Positions 1-5,986 of a stretch of 8,871 bases of DNA are shown piece by piece (position 1 is the stretch's first letter; the number at the start of each line of letters is the position of its first letter). The DNA comes from an uncultured bacterium (GTDB taxonomy: Bacteria > Patescibacteriota > Saccharimonadia > Saccharimonadales > Saccharimonadaceae), in assembly GCA_938036745.1 (NCBI GenBank), contig CALHWG010000006.1, positions 1-8,871 on the forward strand. The letters are read 5' to 3'. The translations under genes and the position numbers were made by a program. The notes under the pieces are model-generated. The model was not told the DNA's origin. It did no database searches and worked only from the letters and a program-made list of their open reading frames with translations.

Positions 1-167
1 ACAACAGTTCGAACGCCAGTTACAGTTACTTCAAACTCTTTTTCAATTGCTTCTTTGATTTGATTCTTGTTCAAAGTTAGCGGTACATTAAATACGTAAA
101 CATTTTTTGTTGTAGAAAGAGCATAAGCTTTCTCGGTTGCTCGTGGAGTAATAGGTTTGATCGCCAT
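1..167 (-). CDS. rplW: 50S ribosomal protein L23 (uL23), 5' part only
   Basis: This is the N-terminal 55 residues of ribosomal protein uL23; the gene runs off the left edge of the window. uL23 binds 23S rRNA beside the peptide exit tunnel and docks trigger factor and SRP. The visible protein starts MAIKPITPRATEKAY and continues with VYVFNVPLTLNKNQIKEAIE and an EFEVTVTGVRTV segment. This matches the family pattern of a P-x-x-TEK start, a beta strand, a helix that begins N-K-x-x-I, and a V-x-x-V-x-T strand. The ATG overlaps the rplD stop codon as TAATG and is preceded by a strong GGAGGAG Shine-Dalgarno, so translation is coupled to rplD. It is the third visible gene of the L3-L4-L23 operon. Identification rests on motif and position together. 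Confidence 0.93.
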   Translation of the reverse strand, partial: MAIKPITPRATEKAYALSTTKNVYVFNVPLTLNKNQIKEAIEKEFEVTVTGVRTV

Positions 168-754
168 TATTTTTCTCCTCCTAGCCAGCTTTCAATTGTT
201 TCAATTGCTTTTGGTGCAATAACAATGTAATCTGCATTCAAAATGTCGAATACGTTTAGATACATTGGCGAAACAAGTAGAGCTTCACTGATATTATTGG
301 TTGCACGGATAAGTTCATCTGTTTTTTCAGCAACAATAAGAACTCGTCGATTCAAATTATTCTCTTTCAAGAATTTTGCAACTTCAGCAGTTTTACCAGT
401 TGTTTTGATATCTGCAACAAGAACTTTTTCAGCTTGAACTGTCAAAGCTTGTCGAAGAGCAACTCGTTTTGAAGTTTTCGAAATCTTTTTAGTATAATTT
501 TCGTTACCGCGTGGTCCAAAAATAATACCACCACCTCGCCAGATTGGGTTTCGAATTGATCCAAATCGTGCGCGACCAGTTCCTTTTTGTCGCCATGGCT
601 TTTTACCACCACCACGAACTTCACCGCGTTGTTTTGTTGTAGCACTTGCCAAGCGGTTGTTAGCAAGATAAGCGTCATAGGCAAGCTTTAATAGTTCATG
701 ATTTCGAATTTCAACTGCAAAAACGCTTTTTGGAAGAGTTGTTTTTTCAGCCAT
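167..754 (-). CDS. rplD: 50S ribosomal protein L4 (uL4)
   Basis: Complete uL4 of 195 residues, close to the usual length of about 200. uL4 is a primary 23S rRNA binder whose long loop lines the exit tunnel; in gamma-proteobacteria it also represses its own S10 operon by binding the mRNA leader. The loop is visible at about residues 38-90, with the typical ATTKQRGEVRGGGKKPWRQK start, then GTGRARFGSIRNPIWRGGG and FGPRGNENY. The C-terminal alpha/beta domain follows and includes VLVADI, VLIVAEK and NVFDILNADYIVI. The ATG at 752-754 shares bases with the rplC stop (TAATG) and is preceded by GGAGGT with about 8 nt spacing, a strong ribosome site. The stop likewise overlaps the rplW start. The gene is intact with nothing anomalous. 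Confidence 0.97.
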   Translation of the reverse strand: MAEKTTLPKSVFAVEIRNHELLKLAYDAYLANNRLASATTKQRGEVRGGGKKPWRQKGTGRARFGSIRNPIWRGGGIIFGPRGNENYTKKISKTSKRVALRQALTVQAEKVLVADIKTTGKTAEVAKFLKENNLNRRVLIVAEKTDELIRATNNISEALLVSPMYLNVFDILNADYIVIAPKAIETIESWLGGEK

Positions 755-1368
755 TATGCTTTACCTCCAATGCTGATAAGACCCTTCTTTGGTCCTGGCA
801 CAGCACCTTTTAGCCCAATTAAGTTATTTTCTGCATCGATGTAAGCAACTGTTAGATTTTTAACAGTAACTTTGTCGTGACCCATTCGTCCAGGCATTCT
901 TTTACCTTTGAAGACTTTTTGTGGATACATTGAGCCGATCGACCCAACACGACGCACGTTTCCGTTTCCACCGTGCGAACTCTTGCTTGTGTTAAAGTTG
1001 TGTCGCTTAACTGTTCCAGCAAAACCTTTACCTTTGCTTGTTCCAGTTACATCAACAATGTCGCCAAGCTCGAAAGCTTCAACATTAATTTTAGCGCCAA
1101 CTTTTATATCCGCAGGAATTTCGTCAACGCGGAACTCACGAAGATGCTTCGGAGTTACCTCTGCTGGTTTTACATGTCCAGCCACGGCCTTGCTCAGGTT
1201 CTTACCCTCACCAAATGCCACTTGAACTGCGTTGTAGCCGTCTGTTTCAACGGTTTTAACCTGAGTCACAGTTACAGGGCCGGCTTGAACAAGCGTAATT
1301 GGTGTAACAACGCCGTCTTCACCGATGATTTGGGTCATACCAATTTTGGTACCGAGAAGTGTTTTCAT
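754..1368 (-). CDS. rplC: 50S ribosomal protein L3 (uL3)
   Basis: Complete uL3 of 204 residues, an early-assembly 23S rRNA binder whose extended loop reaches towards the peptidyl transferase centre. It begins MKTLLGTKIGMTQ, the standard uL3 N terminus. It contains GTSKGKGFAGTVKRHNF, then SSHGGNGNVRRVGSIG and VFKGKRMPGRMGHDKVTVKNL, and ends with GAVPGPKKGLISI. A longer frame opens at a TTG at 1542, but those 58 extra residues do not resemble uL3, and that TTG lies in the -35 element of the promoter. I therefore use the ATG at 1366-1368, which has GGGAG about 10 nt upstream. At the GSIGQ position of the E. coli protein, whose Gln is methylated by PrmB, the sequence reads GSIGS, so that modification is not expected. 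It is the first gene of its operon; no rpsJ (S10) precedes it. Confidence 0.97.
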   Translation of the reverse strand: MKTLLGTKIGMTQIIGEDGVVTPITLVQAGPVTVTQVKTVETDGYNAVQVAFGEGKNLSKAVAGHVKPAEVTPKHLREFRVDEIPADIKVGAKINVEAFELGDIVDVTGTSKGKGFAGTVKRHNFNTSKSSHGGNGNVRRVGSIGSMYPQKVFKGKRMPGRMGHDKVTVKNLTVAYIDAENNLIGLKGAVPGPKKGLISIGGKA

Positions 1369-1507
1369 TTCACTTATGCTCCCAATTAATTTAATATTAG
1401 TTAAACTTTCCACGATTAAAGCTTGGCGTTCGCGTGGTTTCGAAAGCGGGTTTTCCCTGTTACGACCCTCGCATGGCCAAGTTTTATATTTACGTAAATA
1501 AAGTTCA
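1369..1507 (-). promoter_or_regulatory. Structured 5' leader of the rplC-rplD-rplW operon
   Basis: This is the predicted untranslated leader between the transcription start near 1507 and the rplC ATG. In mRNA sense, CUUGGC (1481-1476) pairs perfectly with GCCAAG (1427-1422). Beyond one A.C mismatch the helix continues with four A-U pairs (1486-1483 with 1420-1417). Inside, UGCG (1473-1470) pairs with CGCG (1434-1431). A GGG-AAAA-CCC hairpin lies at 1457-1448; its CCC could instead pair with the GGG at 1468-1466, giving a possible switch. This is hand folding only. By analogy with the S10 leader of E. coli, which binds L4, autoregulation by an operon product is plausible. I do not recognise a named Rfam motif. 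Confidence 0.5.
1487..1500. repeat. 14-bp perfect palindrome in the rplC leader
   Basis: TATTTACGTAAATA is self-complementary over all 14 bases and lies at about +8 to +21 from the predicted rplC transcription start. That position would suit a repressor operator; in RNA it could only form a hairpin with a very small loop. A palindrome of this length is expected about once by chance in an AT-rich window of this size, so function is uncertain. Confidence 0.3.
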
Positions 1508-1513
1508 CCAATT

Positions 1514-1542
1514 ATTCTAGCACAAATATCTTTAAAAATCAA
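1514..1542 (-). promoter_or_regulatory. Sigma70-type promoter of the rplC operon
   Basis: Read on the minus strand, the -35 is TTGATT (1542-1537), followed by a 17-nt spacer and the -10 TAGAAT (1519-1514). TGC directly before the -10 makes it an extended -10. The spacing is optimal and the start is predicted near 1507, giving a leader of about 140 nt. The -35 hexamer is also one arm of the small hairpin after the kinase gene. Confidence 0.75.
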
Positions 1543-1553
1543 GAGTTTTGATT
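1537..1553 (-). terminator. Weak hairpin after the histidine kinase gene
   Basis: In transcript sense, AATCAA (1553-1548) and TTGATT (1542-1537) form a 6-bp stem around the loop AACTC, followed by TTTAAAG. The stem is AT-rich and the U-tract short, so termination may be leaky and some kinase transcripts may read into rplC. The downstream arm doubles as the -35 of the rplC promoter. Confidence 0.3.
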
Positions 1554-1559
1554 AAAAAA

Positions 1560-2612
1560 CTATCTCGAAAATCGCATTAAAACTGAAAATGTAGTTTTGA
1601 ATTTTTTAGTTTTCGGAATTCTCTCATTTTTAGCTAAAATTACGCTATGCGTTTCTTCCGCCAGCTTTTTTGCAATTGCAAGCCCTAAACCATAGCCTTC
1701 TGTGTGATTATTACAACTTCGAACTTTATCACATCTATAAAATCGATCAAAAAACTTATTTAACTCATCTTGCGGAATTTCATTCGAAAAATTTGAGACA
1801 GATAAAACAGCTTGTCGATTTTGCCTAAAAATCTTCACTTCAATCGGTTCTTTCGAAACATTATATTTCAGCGCATTATCAATCAGAATCATAGCAATTT
1901 CATCAATTGCCGTTTCGTTATTTTGAACAATAAATTCTTTGCCACTTTCGAAATTAATTTTCTTTTCTGCGTCTGGAAATTTTGAAATTCTAGCCTTAAT
2001 AATTTCGTTCAAATTCACAGCTGAAAGCGGAATTTCTTCATTAATTTTCGAAAGACTAAGCAGCATTTTCACCATCGCGGTTAAGCTTTTTGCTTCTTCT
2101 AAGTTGCTCTCCAGAACTTCACGGAGTTCATCGTTTGAAGCTGTTTTATCTTTTAGAATTATTTCAGTTTCAAGCTGGATTGCCGCAAGTGGCGTTCGAA
2201 TTTCGTGGCTCGCATTCGAAACAAATTCAGACTGTAATTTATGAGCTTTTTCAAGAGGCTCTAAAGCACGGCGCGCCAGCCAAAAACTACCAATACCGCC
2301 AGCCAATAAAATTAAAAAATCTAAAATTAGAATTGATTCAGTAATCTGTTCGCTGGCTCGTTTATTCCTCGCCGTGATGATTCTTTCGCGGAGTTCATCT
2401 GTTCCGTAGCTATTTTTGTCTTTCGAAAAACTTGTTTCAATGAGCGGAGTGGAAATTTCCATAGTATTCGTGTTGATTGAATAAAAAATTACAATATTAA
2501 AAATTCCAACAATCGCTAGCAAAATCAAAAAATATAGCATCGAAAGGCTAAAATGAGCACTTTTAAAAATATCACCACCGAATTTAAACAGTCTTCGCTC
2601 TTTACTATTCAT
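1560..2612 (-). CDS. Membrane sensor histidine kinase (HisKA/HATPase_c)
   Basis: Sensor kinase of 350 residues from the ATG at 2612. A TTG one codon earlier is also possible, but the ATG is preferred, with AGGA about 10 nt upstream. It senses an unknown signal and phosphorylates the response regulator encoded just upstream. Two membrane segments at about residues 21-45 and 92-112 flank a small external loop of about 45 residues. The dimerisation domain carries the H-box SHEIRTPLAA with phospho-acceptor His136. The ATPase domain has an N-box IDNALKYN (Asn246), an F-box FFDRFYR (about 287-293) and a G2 box EGYGLGLAIAKKLAEE. The G1 box is atypical: where DxGxG is usual it reads NFSNE, without Asp or either Gly. 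The gene overlaps the regulator gene by 8 bp, so the pair is cotranscribed. No PAS or HAMP domain is evident. The ligand cannot be read from the sequence. Confidence 0.92.
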   Translation of the reverse strand: MNSKERRLFKFGGDIFKSAHFSLSMLYFLILLAIVGIFNIVIFYSINTNTMEISTPLIETSFSKDKNSYGTDELRERIITARNKRASEQITESILILDFLILLAGGIGSFWLARRALEPLEKAHKLQSEFVSNASHEIRTPLAAIQLETEIILKDKTASNDELREVLESNLEEAKSLTAMVKMLLSLSKINEEIPLSAVNLNEIIKARISKFPDAEKKINFESGKEFIVQNNETAIDEIAMILIDNALKYNVSKEPIEVKIFRQNRQAVLSVSNFSNEIPQDELNKFFDRFYRCDKVRSCNNHTEGYGLGLAIAKKLAEETHSVILAKNERIPKTKKFKTTFSVLMRFSR

Positions 2613-3276
2613 CAATTTTATATCCTATTCCTCGCACGGTTTTGATTAGTTTTTTCTCAAAAGGCTTATCAACTTTTTCACGCAAATAACTGATATAAAC
2701 TTCAATATTATTCGGCAAAATGTCTGCATCATAATCCCAAACATGCGCAATAATTTGCTCTTTCGAAACTGGCCGGCCAGCATTTCGAACTAAATATTCG
2801 AGAAGTGAAAACTCTTTATTCGTAAGTTCGATTTTTTGATTATTTCGAAAAACTTCGCGCGCGTTTAAGTCTAATGATAGATTTGCAATTTTTAGAATAG
2901 TTTCAGCTTGGGTTTGTGGTCTTCGAAGCAACGCTCGAACGCGTGCTAAAAGCTCATCTAGAGCGAAAGGCTTCGTTAAATAATCATCTGCACCACTATC
3001 TAAACCCTCGGTTTTATCTTGAATTTCACCCAATGCCGTTAAAAGTAAAATTGGTACTTTTTTACCTTCTTCGCGGAGTTTTTTAGTTAAGCTTAAACCA
3101 TCATAATCACCTGGAATCATTCGATCAAGAATCAATAAATCATAATCAATCATTCCCGCCATCGCGTAAGCATCAGTCCCATCGTGCGAAATATCCACGG
3201 CATATTTTTCGTTTTTTAAAGCTCGCCCGAGCGCTCGAGCAATTTTTCGTTCATCTTCAACAATCAAAATTCTCAT
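2605..3276 (-). CDS. OmpR/PhoB-family response regulator
   Basis: DNA-binding response regulator of 223 residues, the partner of the adjacent kinase. The receiver domain (about 1-115) has the acidic pair Glu7/Asp8 in LIVEDE, the phospho-acceptor Asp51 in LILDRMIPG, the switch Thr80 in LLLTA and Lys102 in YLTKPF. A linker follows, then an OmpR-type winged helix at about 127-221 with LTNKEFSLLEYLVRNAGRPV, the recognition segment NNIEVYISYLREKVD and the C-terminal hairpin KTVRGIGYKI. All key residues are present, so it should be active; as in the family, phosphorylation is expected to drive dimerisation and promoter binding. The ATG at 3274-3276 has no Shine-Dalgarno, and the predicted start of transcription falls almost on it, so the mRNA may be leaderless. 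The stop overlaps the kinase start. The regulon is unknown. Confidence 0.95.
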   Translation of the reverse strand: MRILIVEDERKIARALGRALKNEKYAVDISHDGTDAYAMAGMIDYDLLILDRMIPGDYDGLSLTKKLREEGKKVPILLLTALGEIQDKTEGLDSGADDYLTKPFALDELLARVRALLRRPQTQAETILKIANLSLDLNAREVFRNNQKIELTNKEFSLLEYLVRNAGRPVSKEQIIAHVWDYDADILPNNIEVYISYLREKVDKPFEKKLIKTVRGIGYKIDE

Positions 3277-3284
3277 ATATAATT

Positions 3285-3293
3285 ATTTTATCA
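3285..3293 (-). promoter_or_regulatory. Extended -10 promoter of the two-component operon
   Basis: On the minus strand TGA-TAAAAT (3293-3285) forms an extended -10. The hexamer at the 17-nt spacing is AGGATT, a poor -35. Only 8 nt separate the -10 from the regulator ATG, so transcription should start at or 1-2 nt before it, which would give a leaderless message. Confidence 0.55.
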
Positions 3294-3330
3294 CGCTTTA
3301 CTTAAAAAATCCTGAAAATTTATTTTTTCG

Positions 3331-3355
3331 AAAAAAAAGCCCCAAAATGAGGCTT
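3331..3355 (-). terminator. Intrinsic terminator after the 107-residue gene
   Basis: In transcript sense AAGCCUC pairs with GGGGCUU (7 bp with one G.U) around the loop AUUUU, and is followed directly by eight U. It sits 11 bases beyond the stop codon and closes the small cassette before the response-regulator promoter. Confidence 0.85.
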
Positions 3356-3366
3356 AAAGTAAGAAA

Positions 3367-3690
3367 TTATTTTGCGAGAAACTTACGGCGAACTTTTCTC
3401 TTGTTATACTTTATAAACTTTTTGAGTTTATGCTCAAAAAGTCCGACATAATATATAAATTCACTTGGTGTGTTAATTTTGGAAAATATATCGTCATCGC
3501 TTATAAAAATGACTCCAATTCTTTTAGGCCATTTATAGAGGGATATGTGACCTTCTAGAAAATTATATTCCATAGAATATCTGCAACCAATAAAAGATGT
3601 CGAAGAGCTTTCATCATAAGTACGTTGAACCTTATCGTTAAAAGTTTCTTCAAATACGCTTATTAAAATTTCTTTCCTAATTTGTGTCAT
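3367..3690 (-). CDS. Hypothetical protein, 107 residues, autonomous cassette
   Basis: I do not recognise this protein. It starts MTQIRKEILISVFEET, has a serine-rich stretch DESSSTSF near residue 27, two apparent strands with LEGHISLY and RIGVIFIS, an acidic DDD, and a strongly basic C-terminal helix (about 87-107) containing KLKKFIKYNKRKVRRK. There is no signal peptide or membrane segment, so it should be cytosolic; the basic tail could bind nucleic acid, but that is a guess. Expression signals are strong: a near-consensus promoter, a hairpin at the mRNA start, AGAGGTGG before the ATG and a dedicated terminator. Codon use differs from neighbours: arginine is mostly AGA/AGG with no CGA, half of the isoleucines use ATA, and TTCGAA is absent. 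This suggests recent acquisition. A real gene is likely because of these signals, not homology. Confidence 0.75.
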   Translation of the reverse strand: MTQIRKEILISVFEETFNDKVQRTYDESSSTSFIGCRYSMEYNFLEGHISLYKWPKRIGVIFISDDDIFSKINTPSEFIYYVGLFEHKLKKFIKYNKRKVRRKFLAK

Positions 3691-3715
3691 AAGGTTCCAC
3701 CTCTAAAATTTTTTT

Positions 3716-3728
3716 GACTTTAGAAGTC
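3716..3728 (-). promoter_or_regulatory. Hairpin at the 5' end of the 107-residue gene's mRNA
   Basis: GACUU-CUA-AAGUC forms a 5-bp hairpin beginning at the predicted transcription start (about 3728). Hairpins at the extreme 5' end commonly protect mRNA from 5'-dependent decay. Downstream, AGAGGTGG gives a strong ribosome site before the ATG at 3690. Confidence 0.4.
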
Positions 3729-3734
3729 TTTTAA

Positions 3735-3763
3735 ATTATAACACTTTTTATAATAAAAGTCAA
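3735..3763 (-). promoter_or_regulatory. Near-consensus promoter of the 107-residue gene
   Basis: On the minus strand TTGACT (3763-3758), a 17-nt spacer, and TATAAT (3740-3735) preceded by TGT give an extended consensus -10. This is the best promoter in the window. Its -35 overlaps the last bases of the permease terminator stem. Confidence 0.85.
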
Positions 3764-3789
3764 GAGCCGTCCTTTTCGAACAGCTCTTG
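3761..3789 (-). terminator. Intrinsic terminator of the ABC exporter operon
   Basis: In transcript sense CAAGAGCUGUUC pairs with GGACGGCUCUUG, a 12-bp stem with two G.U pairs closed by a GAAAA loop, followed by ACUUUUAUU. It lies 16 bases past the permease stop. The interrupted U-tract may allow some read-through, but the stem is long. Confidence 0.8.
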
Positions 3790-3805
3790 TTGATTTTTAG
3801 ATAGT

Positions 3806-5047
3806 TTAAGCAATTTTCTTTTTCGAAAAAATACTTTTGAGATTTACTTTTGAACCATAAGAAATTGTTCCGAAGCGGAAGATTCGCACAGCAAGCCAAA
3901 CGGCAAAAATTGCAAAAATGACAAGAAGCGAAATTCCAATAAGGGCTTCTGCTAAACTTAAAGTTCCCAGCATATTTCGAAGAAGCAAAGAAATTGGTGA
4001 AGTTAGCGGGAAATAGCTCAAGAAGACAGTTAAAGCACTTGGCTCGCTCGAAAGAAATGAAGGAAGCACAAAAAGCGGCATCATTAGAGGCATAATAATT
4101 GCTGCAAAATAATTTGAAGCCTCTTGTGCGGTTGGCATTGCTGAACCGAGCGCAACAATAAATCCTGTTGTCATCATAAATCCAGCAATTAAAATTATGG
4201 CAGAAATTGCAATTATACCAAAATCCCATTTAATAGCCGAGATAATTGGCATCAAATCTGGCAAATTCAAATCTTTCGCAAGCGTTCCAATGCTTGAAAT
4301 TATCACAAGCCCAATGGCGATTGGTAAAATTATTGTTAAAATTTGAACGAGCCCCAAAACCATAATTGAAATAATTTTTCCCAAAATTAAAGTTTTAGCT
4401 GAAATACTGGTTAAAATCATCTCTGTAACGCGGTTTTCTTTTTCTTCAGTCGTGCTTGTAAGCATTCGGTTTGAAAGAAAAACAGTAATAAAATAGAATA
4501 TCGCTAAGAAAATTCCTGGCACAATCATTTCTGGGAATTGATTATACTTTTCACCATTTTTGAAAAATGTTTGCTCAGTTTTATAAGTTTCATTAATCAA
4601 CGCCAACTGATTTTTATTCGTAGCTTGGACGCCAGAATTCTTCAAAATAGTTTTTAAAACTGCTGAATATTTGCCATTTTCATTAATATTAGTATTTTTT
4701 CCATAAATTTCAACCTTTTCACTGGTTAAATCTTTTGGTATAAAATAAAATGCACTAAGTTTTCCATTTTTTACGGCTTCGATTGCCTTTTGCTTATCGT
4801 TCGAAAAACCACCCCTTAATTGTAAAACAAGGTCCTTAGAAATTAAGCCACTTTCATCTTGAACCTGGAAAGAAAAACTCTCTTTTGCTAATTTTTCTTG
4901 ATTCTCCTTCGCTTGTGAGCCTGAAATTGCACCAAACATAAACATTGCGCCATAAATTACAGGAATTGCAAAAATCGCAATCCAAAAAGTTGGTTTTTTC
5001 AGTGCACGGAAGATTTCGAACCTTAAAACTGTTCCTAAATTATACAT
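3806..5047 (-). CDS. ABC-2 type transporter permease (NatB/YhaP-like)
   Basis: Membrane subunit of an ABC exporter, 413 residues. An N-terminal membrane helix at about 21-43 is followed by an extracytoplasmic region of about 130 residues. A C-terminal block of hydrophobic segments follows at roughly 174-194, 221-254, 272-300, 311-331 and 364-390. The family hallmark lies at 201-225, with EEKENRVTEMILTSISA and LGKI. SYFPLTSPISLLLRN at about 344-358 is also typical of NatB/YhaP permeases. The protein ends in a basic cytosolic tail. The ATG overlaps the ATPase stop (ATGTATAA, 8 bp) and is preceded by GAGGTG, so the two proteins are made together. Relatives export sodium, peptides or unknown compounds; the substrate here cannot be deduced. 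The next gene has its own promoter and is not part of this operon. Confidence 0.9.
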   Translation of the reverse strand: MYNLGTVLRFEIFRALKKPTFWIAIFAIPVIYGAMFMFGAISGSQAKENQEKLAKESFSFQVQDESGLISKDLVLQLRGGFSNDKQKAIEAVKNGKLSAFYFIPKDLTSEKVEIYGKNTNINENGKYSAVLKTILKNSGVQATNKNQLALINETYKTEQTFFKNGEKYNQFPEMIVPGIFLAIFYFITVFLSNRMLTSTTEEKENRVTEMILTSISAKTLILGKIISIMVLGLVQILTIILPIAIGLVIISSIGTLAKDLNLPDLMPIISAIKWDFGIIAISAIILIAGFMMTTGFIVALGSAMPTAQEASNYFAAIIMPLMMPLFVLPSFLSSEPSALTVFLSYFPLTSPISLLLRNMLGTLSLAEALIGISLLVIFAIFAVWLAVRIFRFGTISYGSKVNLKSIFSKKKIA

Positions 5048-5963
5048 TTTTCACCTCATTTTCTACTTCATTTTCTTCGCCATAAATATTCAAAAAAATC
5101 TCATTTAAAGTTGATTTTTGAACCTTAAAGTTTATAATTTGCAGATTTTTTGAAACCAATTCTTCCAGAATTTCTTGTGAATCAGCTTTTAATGAGAGTT
5201 CAGCATAGTTTGCTTCTTTTTTTATAATCTCAAATTTATCGCTCTTTGGCAGCTTACCAACAAATTCAAGAATAATTCGCTGTTTACCAAATTTATTTCG
5301 AATTTCATCAACCGTTCCATAAGCTTCCATTTTACCATTTTTTAAAAGTAGTGCGCGGTTACAAATTTTCTCAACTTCTTCCATTTGGTGAGTCACCATC
5401 ATAATTGTAGCACCACGAGCATTTTCTTCTTCAATGATGTCCATAAGAAGTTGGCGATTAACAGGATCGAAACCCTTTGTTGGCTCATCCAAAATAAGTA
5501 TTTCGGGTTTGCCCATAATGGTAATTCCTAACTGGATTTTTTGCTGCTGTCCACCCGAAAGTTTATCGATATTTGAGTTTGCTTTATCTTCCAAACCAAC
5601 ACGCTTCAAATATTTTTTCGAGAACTCTTGAGCTTCTTTTTTCGAAAGACCTTTAAGTCGCCCAAAATATTGCATCACATCAATAACTTTTTCTTTTTTA
5701 TAAAGACCGCGTTCCTCTGGCAAATATCCAATTGTACCAATTCTTTCAGGAGAGAATTCTTCACCATTAATTAAAAGTTCGCCCGAATCTGCCTGATAAA
5801 TTCCTAGCAAAGCTCGAATTGTTGTTGTTTTTCCGCTTCCGTTTGATCCTAAAAAACCAAAAATTTCGCCCTTTTTAACATTAAAACTTAGTCCGCGAAT
5901 AATTTCTTTATTGCCAAACGACAGCTTAAAGTTCTTTATTGAAATTATATCTTTATCTGTCAT
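5040..5963 (-). CDS. ABC transporter ATP-binding protein (NatA/YhaQ-like)
   Basis: Cytosolic ATPase of 307 residues that powers the adjacent permease. The Walker A is GSNGSGKTT (39-47), the signature LSGGQQQK (135-142), the Walker B ILILDEPT (155-162, with Glu160), the D-loop GFDP and the H-loop His192 in VTHQMEE. At the Q-loop position it reads GYLPEERGLY, as is common in the NatA/YhaQ group, where Glu stands in for Gln. The C-terminal 80 residues or so form the DUF4162-like extension usual in this family. All catalytic residues are present. The ATG at 5961-5963 has no Shine-Dalgarno and lies 6 nt after an extended -10, so the message is probably leaderless. It is the first gene of a two-gene operon. 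The substrate is unknown. Confidence 0.95.
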   Translation of the reverse strand: MTDKDIISIKNFKLSFGNKEIIRGLSFNVKKGEIFGFLGSNGSGKTTTIRALLGIYQADSGELLINGEEFSPERIGTIGYLPEERGLYKKEKVIDVMQYFGRLKGLSKKEAQEFSKKYLKRVGLEDKANSNIDKLSGGQQQKIQLGITIMGKPEILILDEPTKGFDPVNRQLLMDIIEEENARGATIMMVTHQMEEVEKICNRALLLKNGKMEAYGTVDEIRNKFGKQRIILEFVGKLPKSDKFEIIKKEANYAELSLKADSQEILEELVSKNLQIINFKVQKSTLNEIFLNIYGEENEVENEVKNV

Positions 5964-5969
5964 ATATAT

Positions 5970-5978
5970 AGTTTAGCA
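5970..5978 (-). promoter_or_regulatory. Extended -10 promoter of the ABC exporter
   Basis: TGC-TAAACT (5978-5970) is an extended -10, similar to the rplC promoter (both read TTTGTGCTA). The -35 position falls inside a run of T with no consensus hexamer. The 6-nt gap to the ATG predicts a leaderless transcript. Confidence 0.5.
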
Positions 5979-5986
5979 CAAAAATC

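Noticed and set aside
243..1389. Several plus-strand frames opposite rplD and rplC
   Set aside because: They are antisense shadows of conserved ribosomal genes, without ribosome sites or recognisable protein motifs.
1458..1466. GUCGUAACA in the rplC leader, identical to a conserved 16S rRNA segment near its 3' end
   Set aside because: A 9-base match between a 140-nt leader and a 1500-nt rRNA is expected about once by chance, so mimicry is not supported.
1428..1466. Partial resemblance of the rplC leader to a c-di-GMP-I riboswitch (ACAGGG...AAACC, ACGC...GCC)
   Set aside because: The helices and conserved spacing do not match the GEMM fold, and a ribosomal operon is an unlikely target.
1369..1542. 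N-terminal extension of 58 residues on L3 starting at TTG 1542
   Set aside because: The residues do not resemble uL3, the TTG lies within the -35 hexamer, and MKTLLGTKIGMTQ at 1368 is the canonical start with a ribosome site.
3324..3831. 13-base repeat TTTTTCGAAAAAA at 3324-3336 and 3819-3831 flanking the small cassette
   Set aside because: TTCGAA inside A/T runs is very common in this window. One copy is within the permease gene and the other is a terminator U-tract, so it is not evidence for insertion ends.
3720..4229. Minus-strand frame of 169 codons rich in Cys, Phe and Asn
   Set aside because: It is an out-of-frame shadow of the ABC permease gene, with no start context and implausible composition.
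2605..5963. A BceRS-BceAB-like peptide-detoxification module formed by the two-component system and the exporter
   Set aside because: The permease is NatB/YhaP-like rather than BceB-like, and the kinase has an external loop that short intramembrane kinases lack. Separate promoters, a terminator and an unrelated gene also lie between them.
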